Numbered from the stretch's first letter, positions 8,481 to 18,214 are shown. The stretch: 64,000 nt of DNA from Anabaena sp051781005 (GCF_051781005.1 NZ_JBPWOA010000006.1:186001-250000), one strand, 5' to 3'. Notes: generated by a model from the sequence alone, not told the origin. Program-made: numbers and translations.

Positions 8481-11400
8481 ATGACTTATATTAAGAGCGC
8501 GTTTGAAGAATTTATTGCCACCATTGATGGATTTGAACAACTATCGACGGCGGAAAGAAATAGCTTTGTTTCACAACAGCAAGCCTTACGCTACCGGATA
8601 GGTCAAAAAATAATTAGTAAAGAAAAACTACCTGACCGCATAGCAATTCTTTATGAAGGGCGAGTGCGGCTGTTAGCGTATGACCCCCAAACCCAATTAC
8701 CAATTACCTTAAAAATACTGGAACCGGGAGCGATAATTGGTGAAATTAGTTTATTGAGGCAGATTGCTTGTGAAACAGCGATCGCATCCACCGAAGTTAT
8801 CTGCTTAACTTTAAGTACCGTAGATTATTTAAGTCTTCTTTCCCAAAATCCAGCCTTTGCCCATGCGCGTCAAAACTCTAGTCACATCATAGAAGTATTC
8901 GACGTTCTCAGCCCCCAGTTAGCCCAACAAGCCAACGCTGGTTTAAATCTCAAAGAAATTAGCCAACAAGCTTTATCAGGGGCAAAAATCCATCACCTAG
9001 AACCAGGAAAAACCCCCTTCAGTCAACTAGATGATAATCGCATCTGGTTTTTTAGTGGTGGTGGTACAGTAACCAATCTTTCCCCAGGTTCTCAGTTAGC
9101 ATCTAGCAATGGCAAAAATGTTCTGGAAGTTATAGGTAAAACTCCAGCACGGTTGCTAGGTATAAATCCCACAGATTTATTATTCCTGAATGATGATCAA
9201 GTAAAACAGGAACTTGCAGACAGTCAATTACAAATTAGAGATGAGTTAGAAATTCCTTACGCATCAACAGAGGAAGTTTTTCCATCACCATCTGATACAC
9301 CACAAGTTAAACAAAAACATCTAAACTATCCATTTTTTCGCGCCCAGGGTGAATTGAATTCAACCCTTGCTTGCTTTCAAATGCTCGCCAAGCACCTAGA
9401 AATTCCCTTCCGGAAGGAGGTAGTGCGGCGGATTTTAAATGAGCAAATGAAACGTCAAGGGAGTATATCCTTTCAACTTTGCGCGTATTTAGCAGAATTA
9501 ATCGGACTCAGATCCCAATTAGTAGATGTTCCCGCTGCCGCAATTGCACGTATTCCCGCACCAGCCTTAATTCAATATAGTGATAGTTTTGCTGTTATCT
9601 ATGCAGTAGATGCAAAAACAGTAGTTTTAGGTGTACCTTCCAAAGGTATTATCCGCTGCAAACCAGGCAAACTATTAGAAGAATTAGAGACTGATGAAAA
9701 CAATTTGCAGCCGCAACTCAGAGTCTTATTACTCAGTGCTACCCAGGAAACACCCCAAGAACGCTTCGGTTTGCGCTGGTTTTTACCCTACTTATCCAAA
9801 TATCGTCGCGTCCTCATAGAAGTATTCATCGCGTCCTTTTTTGTACAATTAGCAGCTTTAGCTAATCCCCTCGTTATTCAGTTAATTATTGATAAAGTCA
9901 TCGTTCAAAATAGTATTAGTACTCTGAATATTTTAGGGGTTTTACTATTAGCAGTTGGTGTATTTGAAGCGATACTAACTACACTGCGAACATACTTATT
10001 TGTGGATACGACCAACCGCATTGATATGAGTTTGGGGTCACAAATTATTGACCACTTACTGCGGTTGCCACTCCGTTATTTTGAACGCCGACCGGTAGGG
10101 GAATTATCTACTCGTGTCAATGAGTTAGAAAATATTCGTCAGTTTCTCACAGGTACTGCTCTAACTGTGGGGTTAGATGCCTTATTCTCTGTGGTGTATA
10201 TCGTCGTCATGCTGTTTTACAGTTGGAAACTGACTGTAGTTGGGTTAGGGACAATCCCCTTATTTGTGGTGATTACATTAATTGCTGCCCCCACAGTGAG
10301 CCGACAATTACGTGTAAAAGCTGAACGTAACGCCGCAACTCAATCTTACTTAGTTGAGGTCATGTCAGGGATTCAAACAGTGAAAGCGCAAAATATTGAA
10401 TTGCGATCGCGCTTTTCCTGGCAAGAACGTTACGCTAAGTTTGTGGCCGCAGGGTTTAAAACTGTGATCACTTCCACCCTGGCTAATTCCACCAGTCAGT
10501 TTCTCAACAAACTCAGCGGCTTACTAGTGTTGTGGGTGGGAGCTTATTTAGTCTTGCAAGGAGAGCTAACTTTAGGAGAATTAATCGCCTTTAGAATTAT
10601 CTCCAGTTACGTAACTAGCCCCATATTACGTTTAGCGCAAATCTGGCAGAACTTCCAAGAAACTGGGTTATCTTTAGAACGTCTCAGCGATATTGTTGAT
10701 ACCCCACAAGAAGCAGAAGCAGACAAGGGCAACATTCCCTTACCTGCAATATCTGGTGCAGTCAAATACGAAAATGTGTCTTTCCGATTTGCTCCCAGTG
10801 GACCACTACAACTAAATAATGTCAGTCTTGATTTCGAGGCTGGTAAATTTGTCGGTATTGTCGGACAAAGCGGATCAGGTAAAAGCACAATGATGAAATT
10901 ACTGCTCAGACTTTACAACGTCGAGTCAGGCAGAATTTTGATTGATGGTTACGATATTGGCAAAGTAGAACTTTATTCTCTGCGTCGGCAACTTGGAGTC
11001 GTTCCTCAAGATCCGTTGTTGTTTGATGGCACAGTGCAAGAAAACATTGCCCTGACCAATCCTGAAGCCACAACCGAGGAAATTATCGAAGCGGCACGAA
11101 TTGCTGTAGCCCATGAATTTATCATGAATCTACCCAATGGTTACAACACCAGAGTAGGAGAAAGAGGTTCAGCCCTTTCCGGTGGACAAAGACAGAGAAT
11201 TGCGATCGCACGTTCGATTCTACAAAAGCCTAAATTATTAGTTTTAGACGAAGCCACCAGCGCCTTAGATTATCCCACAGAGAGACAAATAGGTCTAAAT
11301 TTAGCCAGAGCATTTCAAGGAACTACCGTCTTCTTTATTACTCACCGTCTGAATACTGTCAGTAGTGCAGATACGATCATCGTCATGGATGGTGGTAGGG

Positions 11401-11486
11401 TAATAGAGCAAGGTAGCCATCAAGAATTAATGGCTACTAAAGGTCATTATTTCTATCTTTATCAACAACAAGAAGTTAATTTGTAA
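8481..11486 (+). CDS. ABC exporter with cNMP-binding and degenerate C39-like domains
   Basis: 1001 residues in four parts. A cyclic-nucleotide-binding-type beta roll (about 20-150: LYEGRVRLLAYDP, LEPGAIIGEISLL). A C39 peptidase-like domain (about 285-425). A six-helix transmembrane domain (about 435-720). A nucleotide-binding domain (about 755-995) with Walker A GQSGSGKST (K801), signature LSGGQRQR, Walker B LLVLDEATSAL and a distal switch His (FITHRL). In the C39-like region the usual catalytic Cys position reads Ser294 (NSTLACF) and the usual GHF His reads Ser369 (DSFAVI), so cargo cleavage is unlikely; HlyB-type exporters also carry such a non-proteolytic domain, which holds the unfolded cargo. 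The layout recalls cyanobacterial HetC-type exporters, but I do not call it hetC. Expected in the cytoplasmic membrane. Confidence 0.88.
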   Translation: MTYIKSAFEEFIATIDGFEQLSTAERNSFVSQQQALRYRIGQKIISKEKLPDRIAILYEGRVRLLAYDPQTQLPITLKILEPGAIIGEISLLRQIACETAIASTEVICLTLSTVDYLSLLSQNPAFAHARQNSSHIIEVFDVLSPQLAQQANAGLNLKEISQQALSGAKIHHLEPGKTPFSQLDDNRIWFFSGGGTVTNLSPGSQLASSNGKNVLEVIGKTPARLLGINPTDLLFLNDDQVKQELADSQLQIRDELEIPYASTEEVFPSPSDTPQVKQKHLNYPFFRAQGELNSTLACFQMLAKHLEIPFRKEVVRRILNEQMKRQGSISFQLCAYLAELIGLRSQLVDVPAAAIARIPAPALIQYSDSFAVIYAVDAKTVVLGVPSKGIIRCKPGKLLEELETDENNLQPQLRVLLLSATQETPQERFGLRWFLPYLSKYRRVLIEVFIASFFVQLAALANPLVIQLIIDKVIVQNSISTLNILGVLLLAVGVFEAILTTLRTYLFVDTTNRIDMSLGSQIIDHLLRLPLRYFERRPVGELSTRVNELENIRQFLTGTALTVGLDALFSVVYIVVMLFYSWKLTVVGLGTIPLFVVITLIAAPTVSRQLRVKAERNAATQSYLVEVMSGIQTVKAQNIELRSRFSWQERYAKFVAAGFKTVITSTLANSTSQFLNKLSGLLVLWVGAYLVLQGELTLGELIAFRIISSYVTSPILRLAQIWQNFQETGLSLERLSDIVDTPQEAEADKGNIPLPAISGAVKYENVSFRFAPSGPLQLNNVSLDFEAGKFVGIVGQSGSGKSTMMKLLLRLYNVESGRILIDGYDIGKVELYSLRRQLGVVPQDPLLFDGTVQENIALTNPEATTEEIIEAARIAVAHEFIMNLPNGYNTRVGERGSALSGGQRQRIAIARSILQKPKLLVLDEATSALDYPTERQIGLNLARAFQGTTVFFITHRLNTVSSADTIIVMDGGRVIEQGSHQELMATKGHYFYLYQQQEVNL

Positions 11487-11564
11487 TTTGTATGGGCGGC
11501 TAAAACCCGTCCTCCAAATCAGTTATTTAACCTATTGACAATTAAATTTTCCATTCAACATCAC

Positions 11565-11590
11565 AAATCTAAAATCTAAAATCTAAAATT
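11565..11590. repeat. Heptanucleotide tandem repeat (AATCTAA)
   Basis: About 3.5 copies of a 7-bp unit immediately before the HlyD-type start codon at 11593, occupying the place where a ribosome-binding site would be; no clear GGAG is visible there. Confidence 0.6.
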
Positions 11591-11592
11591 AT

Positions 11593-13176
11593 ATGACTCT
11601 ACTTAATGGACATCATGTAAACGGTAATGGCAACGGCAACGGCAATGGTAACGGCAAAAAGCAAGATTCCCAGGTGCTGACACTGCCAAAAAAAGCTGCA
11701 AAAAATTCCTTAATTACCCCTTATCAGGATAGTTTTGAGCAATCTGTAGTCTTACGTCAGTCTCCTATTTGGTCACGTACCATCATGATCACCTTGATGG
11801 GGTTAGCTTGTTTTGGGATTGCTTGGGCTAATTTTGCCAAAATCGAGCAAGTAGTTCCCGCAACAGGTCAATTAAAACCAGAAGGAACAGTCAAAGAAGT
11901 ACAAGCTCCCATTAGTGGTGTAGTGAAATCTGTTTATGTCAAAGACGGGCAAGAAGTAAAACCTGGAGACTTACTCTTAACTTTTGATTCTATTGCCACC
12001 TTAGCGGAATTGAGTTCCTTAAATAAGATTCGCGTCGCTTTAACCAAAGAAAACGATATTTACCGGCGCTTGATGGGAGCAAGTACAGGTACAGCATCAG
12101 AATTAGACTTTTTACGCAGTAGATTACCAGCAGAATCTGCTTTTCTTCTCAAAAGTCGAGCATCCTTAGTAGCAGAAAATGAACTACTGCGTTCTCAATT
12201 GAGAAATTCAGGAACAGAATCAGGGAATGGAATTGACGAACAACAACGTCTCATAGCTGCTAAAACAGAATTAGATTCCCGATCTGCCGCAGCAAAGTTA
12301 GAAGTAGAAAAAACGAGAAAACAATTATCCCAAACAATATTAAAACGACAAGATACTCAAAGTAGTTTAGCTATTCAGGAAGGGATTTTAAGTAAACTCA
12401 AAATCTTAGCAGAAGAAGGTGGTATTTCTCAACTGCAATATCTTAACCAGCAACAGCAAGTACAAACTCTCAAAGCTGAAGTAGCCCAATTAATTGAGGA
12501 AGAAAAACGTCTTCAGTTTGATATTCAAAAACGGCAACAAGAAGTAACTAATACAGTTGCATTTTCTGATAAATCTGTTTTGGATAAGATAGCTGATAAC
12601 AAAAAGCGGATTGCAGAAGTCGATAGCCAATTCATGAGAATTATCCTGGATAATGAGCAGCGATTGGCAGATATTACGAGTAAGATTTCGCAGACGCAAT
12701 TAAATGTTAGATATCAAGAACTTCGCGCACCTGTAGCGGGTATAGTGTTTGATATGCAAGCTAAAAATCCTGGTTTTGTAGCCAACCCCACACAGAAGTT
12801 ATTGCAAATTGTTCCCAATGATAAATATATTGCTGATGTATTTATCACCAATAAAGATATTGGTTTTGTCCGCAAAGGTATGAAGGTAGATGTGAGAATT
12901 GATTCGTTCCCCTTCAGTCAGTTTGGCGATATTAAAGGTGAGGTAATTGATATTGGTTCAGATGCTTTACCCCCAGATCAGACTCATCAATTTTATAGAT
13001 TTCCAGCTACTATCAGCTTAGATAAACAATACCTAGAAATGACAGGTAAAAACATCTCTTTACAGTCTGGTATGTCAATTACTGCCAATATTAAAGTGCG
13101 TGAAGAACGAACAGTCATGAGTTTGTTCACTGAAATGTTTACCAAGCAAGTTGAGAGTCTGAAAGAAGTGCGTTAA
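11593..13176 (+). CDS. HlyD-family membrane fusion protein (type I secretion adaptor)
   Basis: 527 residues. An N-terminal low-complexity Asn-Gly run (about residues 8-21) is encoded by a small AAYGGY microsatellite. A single membrane segment follows (about 58-78, MITLMGLACFGIAWANFA). Next come a lipoyl/barrel-sandwich half (VPATGQLKPEGTVKEVQAPI, about 90-125), a long coiled coil (about 190-370) and the second lipoyl half with the beta barrel (VRYQELRAPVAGIVFDM onward). It should link the ABC exporter in the inner membrane to a TolC-like outer-membrane channel encoded elsewhere. It lies 106 bp after the exporter on the same strand and completes the set PPIase-ABC-adaptor. Confidence 0.88.
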   Translation: MTLLNGHHVNGNGNGNGNGNGKKQDSQVLTLPKKAAKNSLITPYQDSFEQSVVLRQSPIWSRTIMITLMGLACFGIAWANFAKIEQVVPATGQLKPEGTVKEVQAPISGVVKSVYVKDGQEVKPGDLLLTFDSIATLAELSSLNKIRVALTKENDIYRRLMGASTGTASELDFLRSRLPAESAFLLKSRASLVAENELLRSQLRNSGTESGNGIDEQQRLIAAKTELDSRSAAAKLEVEKTRKQLSQTILKRQDTQSSLAIQEGILSKLKILAEEGGISQLQYLNQQQQVQTLKAEVAQLIEEEKRLQFDIQKRQQEVTNTVAFSDKSVLDKIADNKKRIAEVDSQFMRIILDNEQRLADITSKISQTQLNVRYQELRAPVAGIVFDMQAKNPGFVANPTQKLLQIVPNDKYIADVFITNKDIGFVRKGMKVDVRIDSFPFSQFGDIKGEVIDIGSDALPPDQTHQFYRFPATISLDKQYLEMTGKNISLQSGMSITANIKVREERTVMSLFTEMFTKQVESLKEVR

Positions 13177-13578
13177 TACCACAGCATTCATAATGGGCTG
13201 CAATACGCCTGTGCAGTAAAAACTTATTTTGTCTCTCATTTACCTGGAAGACGCTGTATCTAGTTTATTAAATTTACTCTATTTTAGAGGCGTTGCAGAC
13301 AACGTCTCTACTTTTTTGGATGTTAATTTACAAAGATAAACTTGATGAGAAGATTTTGGATGAAGCGCATGATTATATACTCTTTTCGAGAAAGGAGTTT
13401 GAGAAAACTCAGAAAGGTCTAAAGAAATTACATAGAAGTGAGCAATTCAGGGCAAAAATTTTAGAGGTAATTTAGAAAATTTGCAGATTTTTATCTGATA
13501 ACTCAAAGTTATTGGAAGATAGGGAAGTGTACTCAATGCACCGAGATTTGGATCAACCTCAGTAAATCGCATTTAATA
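13177..13578. other. Gap between HlyD gene and Uma2-like gene
   Basis: Convergent intergenic region of about 400 bp. It holds one copy of the 26-bp palindrome family (13285-13310). A 51-codon frame from ATG 13320 is open but has no recognisable relatives or ribosome-binding site, so it is not called as a gene. Confidence 0.4.
13285..13310. repeat. 26-bp palindromic repeat, copy 1
   Basis: An imperfect palindrome with arms TAGAGGCGTTG and CAACGTCTCTA. Same family as 14420-14445 and 24990-25015. Confidence 0.6.
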
Positions 13579-14322
13579 TTACGCTTCCGGTTCAACCCCC
13601 AAAGCACGCAATTGTGCAGCCAAGCGATCGCTTTTTTGACGTTCCAATTCTGCCCTTTGGCTTTCCTGTTCGGCTCTTTCTTCACCAGTCAACAACAAAT
13701 TACCTTGCAAATCCCACCAGCGTAACCAAGGTAATTCTGCATTCTGATATTCACCTTGCCATAAACCTAACTCAACTCCCAAAGGTGAAATTGAATAATG
13801 TCCCCATTCATTTGCTGGTAATAACTGATATTGTCCACCAATTAATTCATAAACTTCTACACTGGCTTTATTCACTTCATAAATGCCGTAAAAGGGAGTA
13901 CGAATTACCTGCTCATAAATCCAAAATTTACCTTTCCAAGGGGTTTTATCTCGCTCTTCGCTGCCATTCCCAGAGACAAATTCTAAAACAATTAATGGGG
14001 CAATGTATTCTTGCCAAAGCACATAAGAACGGCGTGTTTGCCCATTTAAGGTAGGCGGTACATTGGGTACAAAGAACCAGTCAGGAGCTTCTGCACCGCG
14101 TTCTGGGGGGTCAGTGATGCGCCAATAGATACCTAAGTCCTGACCAATACAATATTGACCATCAGGATTTAATTTCTTGAGAATGGGTGTAATTGAGTCA
14201 GTCAGTAAGATGCTTTGGGGATGTTCTTGCCAATTCTTCACAAATGTACCGTCTGACTCTGGAAGTTGGGTATGGTCTGGGAGAGTGGTTTCAGAGGTTG
14301 GCGGCTTGGTGGTAAAAGTCAT
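13579..14322 (-). CDS. Uma2-family (DUF820) protein with coiled-coil tail
   Basis: 247 residues of the Uma2/DUF820 family, a PD-(D/E)xK nuclease-fold group that is strongly expanded in cyanobacteria; the biological role is not known. Family features are PDWFFVPNVPP (about 81-91) and the LIVLEFVSGNGSEERDKT segment (about 109-126), which contains the usual EF/EVLS-like motif. The C-terminus is a short charged coiled coil (EERAEQESQRAELERQK), also common in the group. It is transcribed toward the secretion operon, alone. Confidence 0.8.
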   Translation of the reverse strand: MTFTTKPPTSETTLPDHTQLPESDGTFVKNWQEHPQSILLTDSITPILKKLNPDGQYCIGQDLGIYWRITDPPERGAEAPDWFFVPNVPPTLNGQTRRSYVLWQEYIAPLIVLEFVSGNGSEERDKTPWKGKFWIYEQVIRTPFYGIYEVNKASVEVYELIGGQYQLLPANEWGHYSISPLGVELGLWQGEYQNAELPWLRWWDLQGNLLLTGEERAEQESQRAELERQKSDRLAAQLRALGVEPEA

Positions 14323-14419
14323 ATACCCTCGCGCTGGATGAGGTTTGTTTTACTTTAGCAAAATTAGCAATATCAGAGACAACGACTGAATTTAAATATC
14401 CGTGATGTCGAAATCCTTA

Positions 14420-14445
14420 TAGAGACGTTCCATGGAACGTCTCTA
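14420..14445. repeat. 26-bp perfect palindrome, copy 2
   Basis: A perfect palindrome with half-site TAGAGACGTTCCA, located between the Uma2-like gene and the MTHFR-like gene. Arms and length match the copies at 13285 and 24990. Confidence 0.75.
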
Positions 14446-14479
14446 CAAACAAAATTCATAATTTAAGCTGCATTTCCCT

Positions 14480-15394
14480 CTAACTAACCTTCTCCACCCC
14501 TGCTAAATCCAAAATAGGTGCGATCGCATCTTCCCGTTTCACCGCCATCATATGCACACCCTGACACAATTCCCGCGCAATCTGCACTTGTTCCGCTGCA
14601 ATTTTCATTCCTTCCTCCAGCGGATCTTTCGCTTTTGCTAACCTATCAATAATATGTTGGGGAATATTTACACCGGGAACAGCCTTATTAATAAACTGGG
14701 CATTTTTTGCTGATTTCAACAGAAAAATTCCTGCCAAAATTGGTTTATTATAACCTGAAGCAATTTTATCCATGAACTTTTCTAGAATTTCAAAATCTGT
14801 AATTAATTGACTTTGAAAAAATTGCGCTCCGGCTTCTACTTTCTTTTCAAAACGACTTTGTAAACCTGACCAACTTTTAGATTGTGGATCTACCGCTGCA
14901 CCTGCAAATAAATCTAATGCACCATCATTAAGAAGTTTTTCATTAAAATCAACACCTTGATTCATCTTCCTAATTAATTGCAACAGCCGCACAGCTTCTA
15001 AATCAAATACAGCCTTTGCTTCAGGATGATCACCTGCTTTTACAGGGTCGCCAGTTAAAGCTAAAATGTTGCGGATACCCAAAGCATGAGCGCCCATTAA
15101 ATCTGCTTGTAATCCTATCCGATTGCGATCGCGGCAAGCAACTTGGCAAATCGGCTCAATTCCATTGTGCAACAAAATCGCTGACGCTACCAACGAAGAC
15201 ATCCGCATCACGGCTCTGCTACCATCAGTAATATTGACAGCATGAACTCTCCCCTTAAGAGTCGCCGCCATTTTCAGCATCTGTGTGGGATTTCCTCCTT
15301 TGGGAGGTGCAACTTCAGCAGTAACTAGAAACTCTCCCGCTTCTACCGCTTTTCGGAAGTTATTTAATGTACTAAAACTATGGGTATCCAGCAT
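14480..15394 (-). CDS. Methylenetetrahydrofolate reductase family protein
   Basis: 304 residues of the MTHFR TIM-barrel family, close to the usual 290-300. Visible features are VTAEVAPPKGGNPTQML near the start (the conserved Glu of the FEFFPPK-like motif), HAVNITDGSRAVMRMS, PICQVACRDRNRIGLQADLM and NILALTGDPVKAGDHPEA; the last two are typical folate and FAD-site loops. It would reduce 5,10-methylene-THF to 5-methyl-THF for methionine synthesis. Cyanobacterial members of this family differ somewhat from E. coli MetF and may use a different electron donor, so I leave out the symbol. It lies about 60 bp downstream of trpS's stop on the same strand side and is read away from it. Confidence 0.85.
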   Translation of the reverse strand: MLDTHSFSTLNNFRKAVEAGEFLVTAEVAPPKGGNPTQMLKMAATLKGRVHAVNITDGSRAVMRMSSLVASAILLHNGIEPICQVACRDRNRIGLQADLMGAHALGIRNILALTGDPVKAGDHPEAKAVFDLEAVRLLQLIRKMNQGVDFNEKLLNDGALDLFAGAAVDPQSKSWSGLQSRFEKKVEAGAQFFQSQLITDFEILEKFMDKIASGYNKPILAGIFLLKSAKNAQFINKAVPGVNIPQHIIDRLAKAKDPLEEGMKIAAEQVQIARELCQGVHMMAVKREDAIAPILDLAGVEKVS

Positions 15395-15453
15395 AATGTT
15401 ATCAGTTCGGTTTCCTTAAAGGGTAAAACAAATCACACCTAAAAGCGCAAACC

Positions 15454-16461
15454 TTAGAGAGGAACAGAAAAACCCAAAGCAGCTTTGACATCTGCTAGAG
15501 TTTGATTAGCTATAGCCTCTGCTTTTTCCCTACCATCTCGCAACACCGACTCCAGATAACCTTTATCTTTCATTACCTCCTCATATTTTTCTTGAATTGG
15601 TTTCAAAGCATTAATTGCTGTTTCTGTCAACAATGGTTTAAACTGTCCCCAACCCATATCTGCACATTCAATAGCCACTTCTTCCTTAGTTTTTCCAGCC
15701 AGCAAAGTATACAGCGTTAACAGGTTATGACATTCTGGGCGTTCTGAGTCATCAAAAGTTAAACCCCGCACCAAATCAGTTTTACAGCGTTTAATCTTCT
15801 TCGTGATTTGATCTGGTGGATCTAAAACATTAATTCGACTCAATTCTGAAGGATCTGATTTTGACATTTTCCGTGTTCCATCTGTCAAACTCATCACCCT
15901 TGCACCTTCCTTTCTAATCAAAGGATCTGGTAACTTCAGCACAGGTGCATCTTTCGCAAATTGGTGATTAAACCTGTTGACGATATCCCTTGTTAGTTCC
16001 AAGTGTTGTTTCTGATCTTCACCCACAGGTACTTTATCCGCTTGATAAAGCAGAATATCGGCAGCCATTAGCACGGGATAATCTAACAAACCAACACCGA
16101 CATTTTCACCTTGTTTAACCGCTTTTTCCTTAAACTGGATCATATCTTGCAACCAGTTAAGCGGAGTAATACAATTTAGCAACCAGGTAAGTTCACTGTG
16201 CGCCGAAACGTGAGATTGGACAAAGATGTGAGAATGACTTAAATCAATACCACAGGCTAAATAAAGAGCAGCAATATTGTAAGTATCAGCCGCTAAAGTG
16301 GCGGGATTATGTGGTACAGTAATTGCGTGTAAATCTACAACACAAAAGAAATTTTCATACTGGTCTTGAATTTCTACCCAGTTGCGAATAGCACCCAAGT
16401 AGTTACCTAAATGTAAGTTACCAGTTGGTTGAACTCCCGACAGAACGCGCTGCTTACCCAT
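15454..16461 (-). CDS. trpS: Tryptophanyl-tRNA synthetase
   Basis: About 335 residues from the ATG at 16461-16459 (MGKQRVLSGVQPTG); the frame is open 17 codons further upstream, but family members start here. A class I synthetase with the HIGH-like motif PTGNLHLGNYLG near the start and KMSKSDPS (about residues 193-200) as the KMSKS loop. The Trp-pocket region LLYQADKVPVGEDQKQHLEL is also visible. It charges tRNA-Trp. The gene is followed by the MTHFR-like gene 59 bp away on the same strand, possibly in one transcript. Confidence 0.95.
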   Translation of the reverse strand: MGKQRVLSGVQPTGNLHLGNYLGAIRNWVEIQDQYENFFCVVDLHAITVPHNPATLAADTYNIAALYLACGIDLSHSHIFVQSHVSAHSELTWLLNCITPLNWLQDMIQFKEKAVKQGENVGVGLLDYPVLMAADILLYQADKVPVGEDQKQHLELTRDIVNRFNHQFAKDAPVLKLPDPLIRKEGARVMSLTDGTRKMSKSDPSELSRINVLDPPDQITKKIKRCKTDLVRGLTFDDSERPECHNLLTLYTLLAGKTKEEVAIECADMGWGQFKPLLTETAINALKPIQEKYEEVMKDKGYLESVLRDGREKAEAIANQTLADVKAALGFSVPL

Positions 16462-17110
16462 AATTATCAGTGTAACGAGAACTTGCTCAATTTTATAGAC
16501 CCTAACGGTCAAGTCAAACCCCTGAAAACCGTCCTAAGTATAGAGGAGGTTTTTTTAGCTAAAGCAGCAAGAAGCCCCACGTCTCATATCATGTCCGGTT
16601 TAATACTTATCATTAAGGCAGCAGGGGGCAGGCTTGCCCTGAGCGAAGTCGAAGGGGAGCAGGGGGAAAGAGAATTTTTGGATTTCTGCACAAACAATTT
16701 ATATCGCCAGTGATTAGGTGGACATGATATCACTATTAGGAGTGTGGGATGAATTACGAGTGAATTGACGACAGTTCCCTGACTAATGTGCGTAGTGCGA
16801 GGGAAAGGAGACACGATAGTAGCGTCTGTCTATAGTTGTTCCTATCATTAGATTCACCCCTCTACCCTATTCCTTATTTTGGGCAACATACCGTTAATTA
16901 TCGCACACTTAAACACCAGTGTTGGGTAAATAGCATTAGAGGTTAATCAAAATTGATTACTGGTAAATTGATAAGATAAAATAGAAATCCATGCTTTTTG
17001 GTACTGTCACTGTATTTTAACTAACTGCAAATATCTTATACTGGTTTTGCTTCTTGACTGCCGTAACGATTTATCGGTGCTAAACCTCTACTTCTGAATT
17101 TCTGAAAATT
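16462..17110. other. Gap between trpS and ruvB
   Basis: Divergent region of about 650 bp. It holds a hairpin followed by seven T (AACCGTCCT at 16527 pairing with AGGAGGTT near 16545, one bulge) and a MITE-like element (16586-16730). The remainder up to ruvB is unremarkable and presumably contains both promoters. Confidence 0.5.
16586..16730. mobile_element. MITE-like element, TIR ATATCATGTCC
   Basis: 145 bp bounded by perfect inverted repeats ATATCATGTCC (16586-16596) and GGACATGATAT (16720-16730). The interior is unrelated GC-rich repeat (GCAGGGGGCAGG and CCCTGAGCGAAGTCGAAG type). No coding capacity. Confidence 0.65.
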
Positions 17111-18214
17111 ATGGCGATAATCTCCTCAAAAAAAAGCGGACAAGAACCTAATAAAGAACCTCAACAGCCGAGGGAATCAGCGAAAGTACCTCCCCAGGAA
17201 AATAATATATTGCAACCTGAAGCGGCTATTGATGAAGAAGGTAAACAAGAAGAGAGTATTCGACCCCAGCGATTTGCAGATTACATTGGGCAAAAAGACT
17301 TAAAGGATGTGCTAGATATTGCCATTAAAGCTGCTAAGTCTAGGAGTGAAGTGATGGATCATCTGTTGCTGTATGGTCCTCCTGGCTTGGGTAAAACCAC
17401 AATGGCGATGATTTTAGCCTCAGAGATGGGAGTAAGTTGTAAAATTACCAGCGCCCCAGCATTGGAACGACCAAGGGATATAGTTGGGTTATTGGTGAAT
17501 CTCAAAGCGGGAGATGTGCTTTTTATTGATGAAATTCATCGCCTGTCGCGGATGACTGAAGAGATTTTGTATCCAGCGATGGAAGATTATCGTTTAGATA
17601 TTACGGTGGGTAAGGGTTCCAGCGCCCGGATTAGAAGTATACCACTGGTTAAGTTTACCTTAGTGGGAGCGACAACCCGTGTAGGTGCTTTAACTTCACC
17701 TTTGCGCGATCGCTTTGGCTTAGTTCAAAAACTGCGATTTTATGAAGTTGACGAACTCAGTCAAATTGTTCTCCGCACCGCTGAATTATTAAAAACACCA
17801 GTCAACTCGGATGGGGCTACAGAAATTGCCAAACGTTCACGGGGAACGCCACGGATTGCAAATAGATTATTAAAACGAGTCCGTGATTATGCTGAGGTTA
17901 AAACCTGTGGAGAAATCAATGAAAACGTAGCTGCTGAAGCTTTACAACTATTCCAAGTAGATCCTTGTGGCTTAGATTGGACAGATAGAAAAATGCTGAG
18001 TATGATCATTGAAAACTTCAATGGTGGGCCAGTGGGTTTAGAAACCATCGCCGCAGCAACAGGTGAAGACACCCAAACCATTGAAGAAGTTTATGAACCT
18101 TATTTAATGCAAATTGGTTATTTAAGCCGTACTCCTCGCGGTCGAGTTGCCACGCAAGCCGCATATAAACACATGGGATTTAAACCACCCAACGAGCAAT
18201 TATCATTGCTTTAA
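17111..18214 (+). CDS. ruvB: Holliday junction DNA helicase RuvB
   Basis: 367 residues; an N-terminal extension of about 45 polar residues precedes the conserved start IRPQRFADYIGQKDLKDVL. AAA+ motifs are Walker A GPPGLGKTT (about 94-102), Walker B LFIDEIHRLSR (about 137-147), sensor LVGATTRVGALTSPLRDRFG, and the winged-helix C-terminus ending in RTPRGRVATQAAYKHMG. RuvB hexamers drive branch migration of Holliday junctions with RuvA. The gene stands alone, with the HAD gene 29 bp behind it, possibly in the same transcript. Confidence 0.95.
   Translation: MAIISSKKSGQEPNKEPQQPRESAKVPPQENNILQPEAAIDEEGKQEESIRPQRFADYIGQKDLKDVLDIAIKAAKSRSEVMDHLLLYGPPGLGKTTMAMILASEMGVSCKITSAPALERPRDIVGLLVNLKAGDVLFIDEIHRLSRMTEEILYPAMEDYRLDITVGKGSSARIRSIPLVKFTLVGATTRVGALTSPLRDRFGLVQKLRFYEVDELSQIVLRTAELLKTPVNSDGATEIAKRSRGTPRIANRLLKRVRDYAEVKTCGEINENVAAEALQLFQVDPCGLDWTDRKMLSMIIENFNGGPVGLETIAAATGEDTQTIEEVYEPYLMQIGYLSRTPRGRVATQAAYKHMGFKPPNEQLSLL

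Noticed and set aside
8481..11486. Assignment of the exporter as HetC
   Set aside because: Domain order is similar, but the neighbours (PPIase, HlyD adaptor, RTX gene) indicate a cargo exporter and HetC cannot be told from paralogues by eye.
13320..13475. 51-codon plus-strand frame (MLIYKDKLDEKILDEAHDYI start)
   Set aside because: No recognisable family, no ribosome-binding site, and it lies directly behind a palindromic repeat; coding status cannot be supported.
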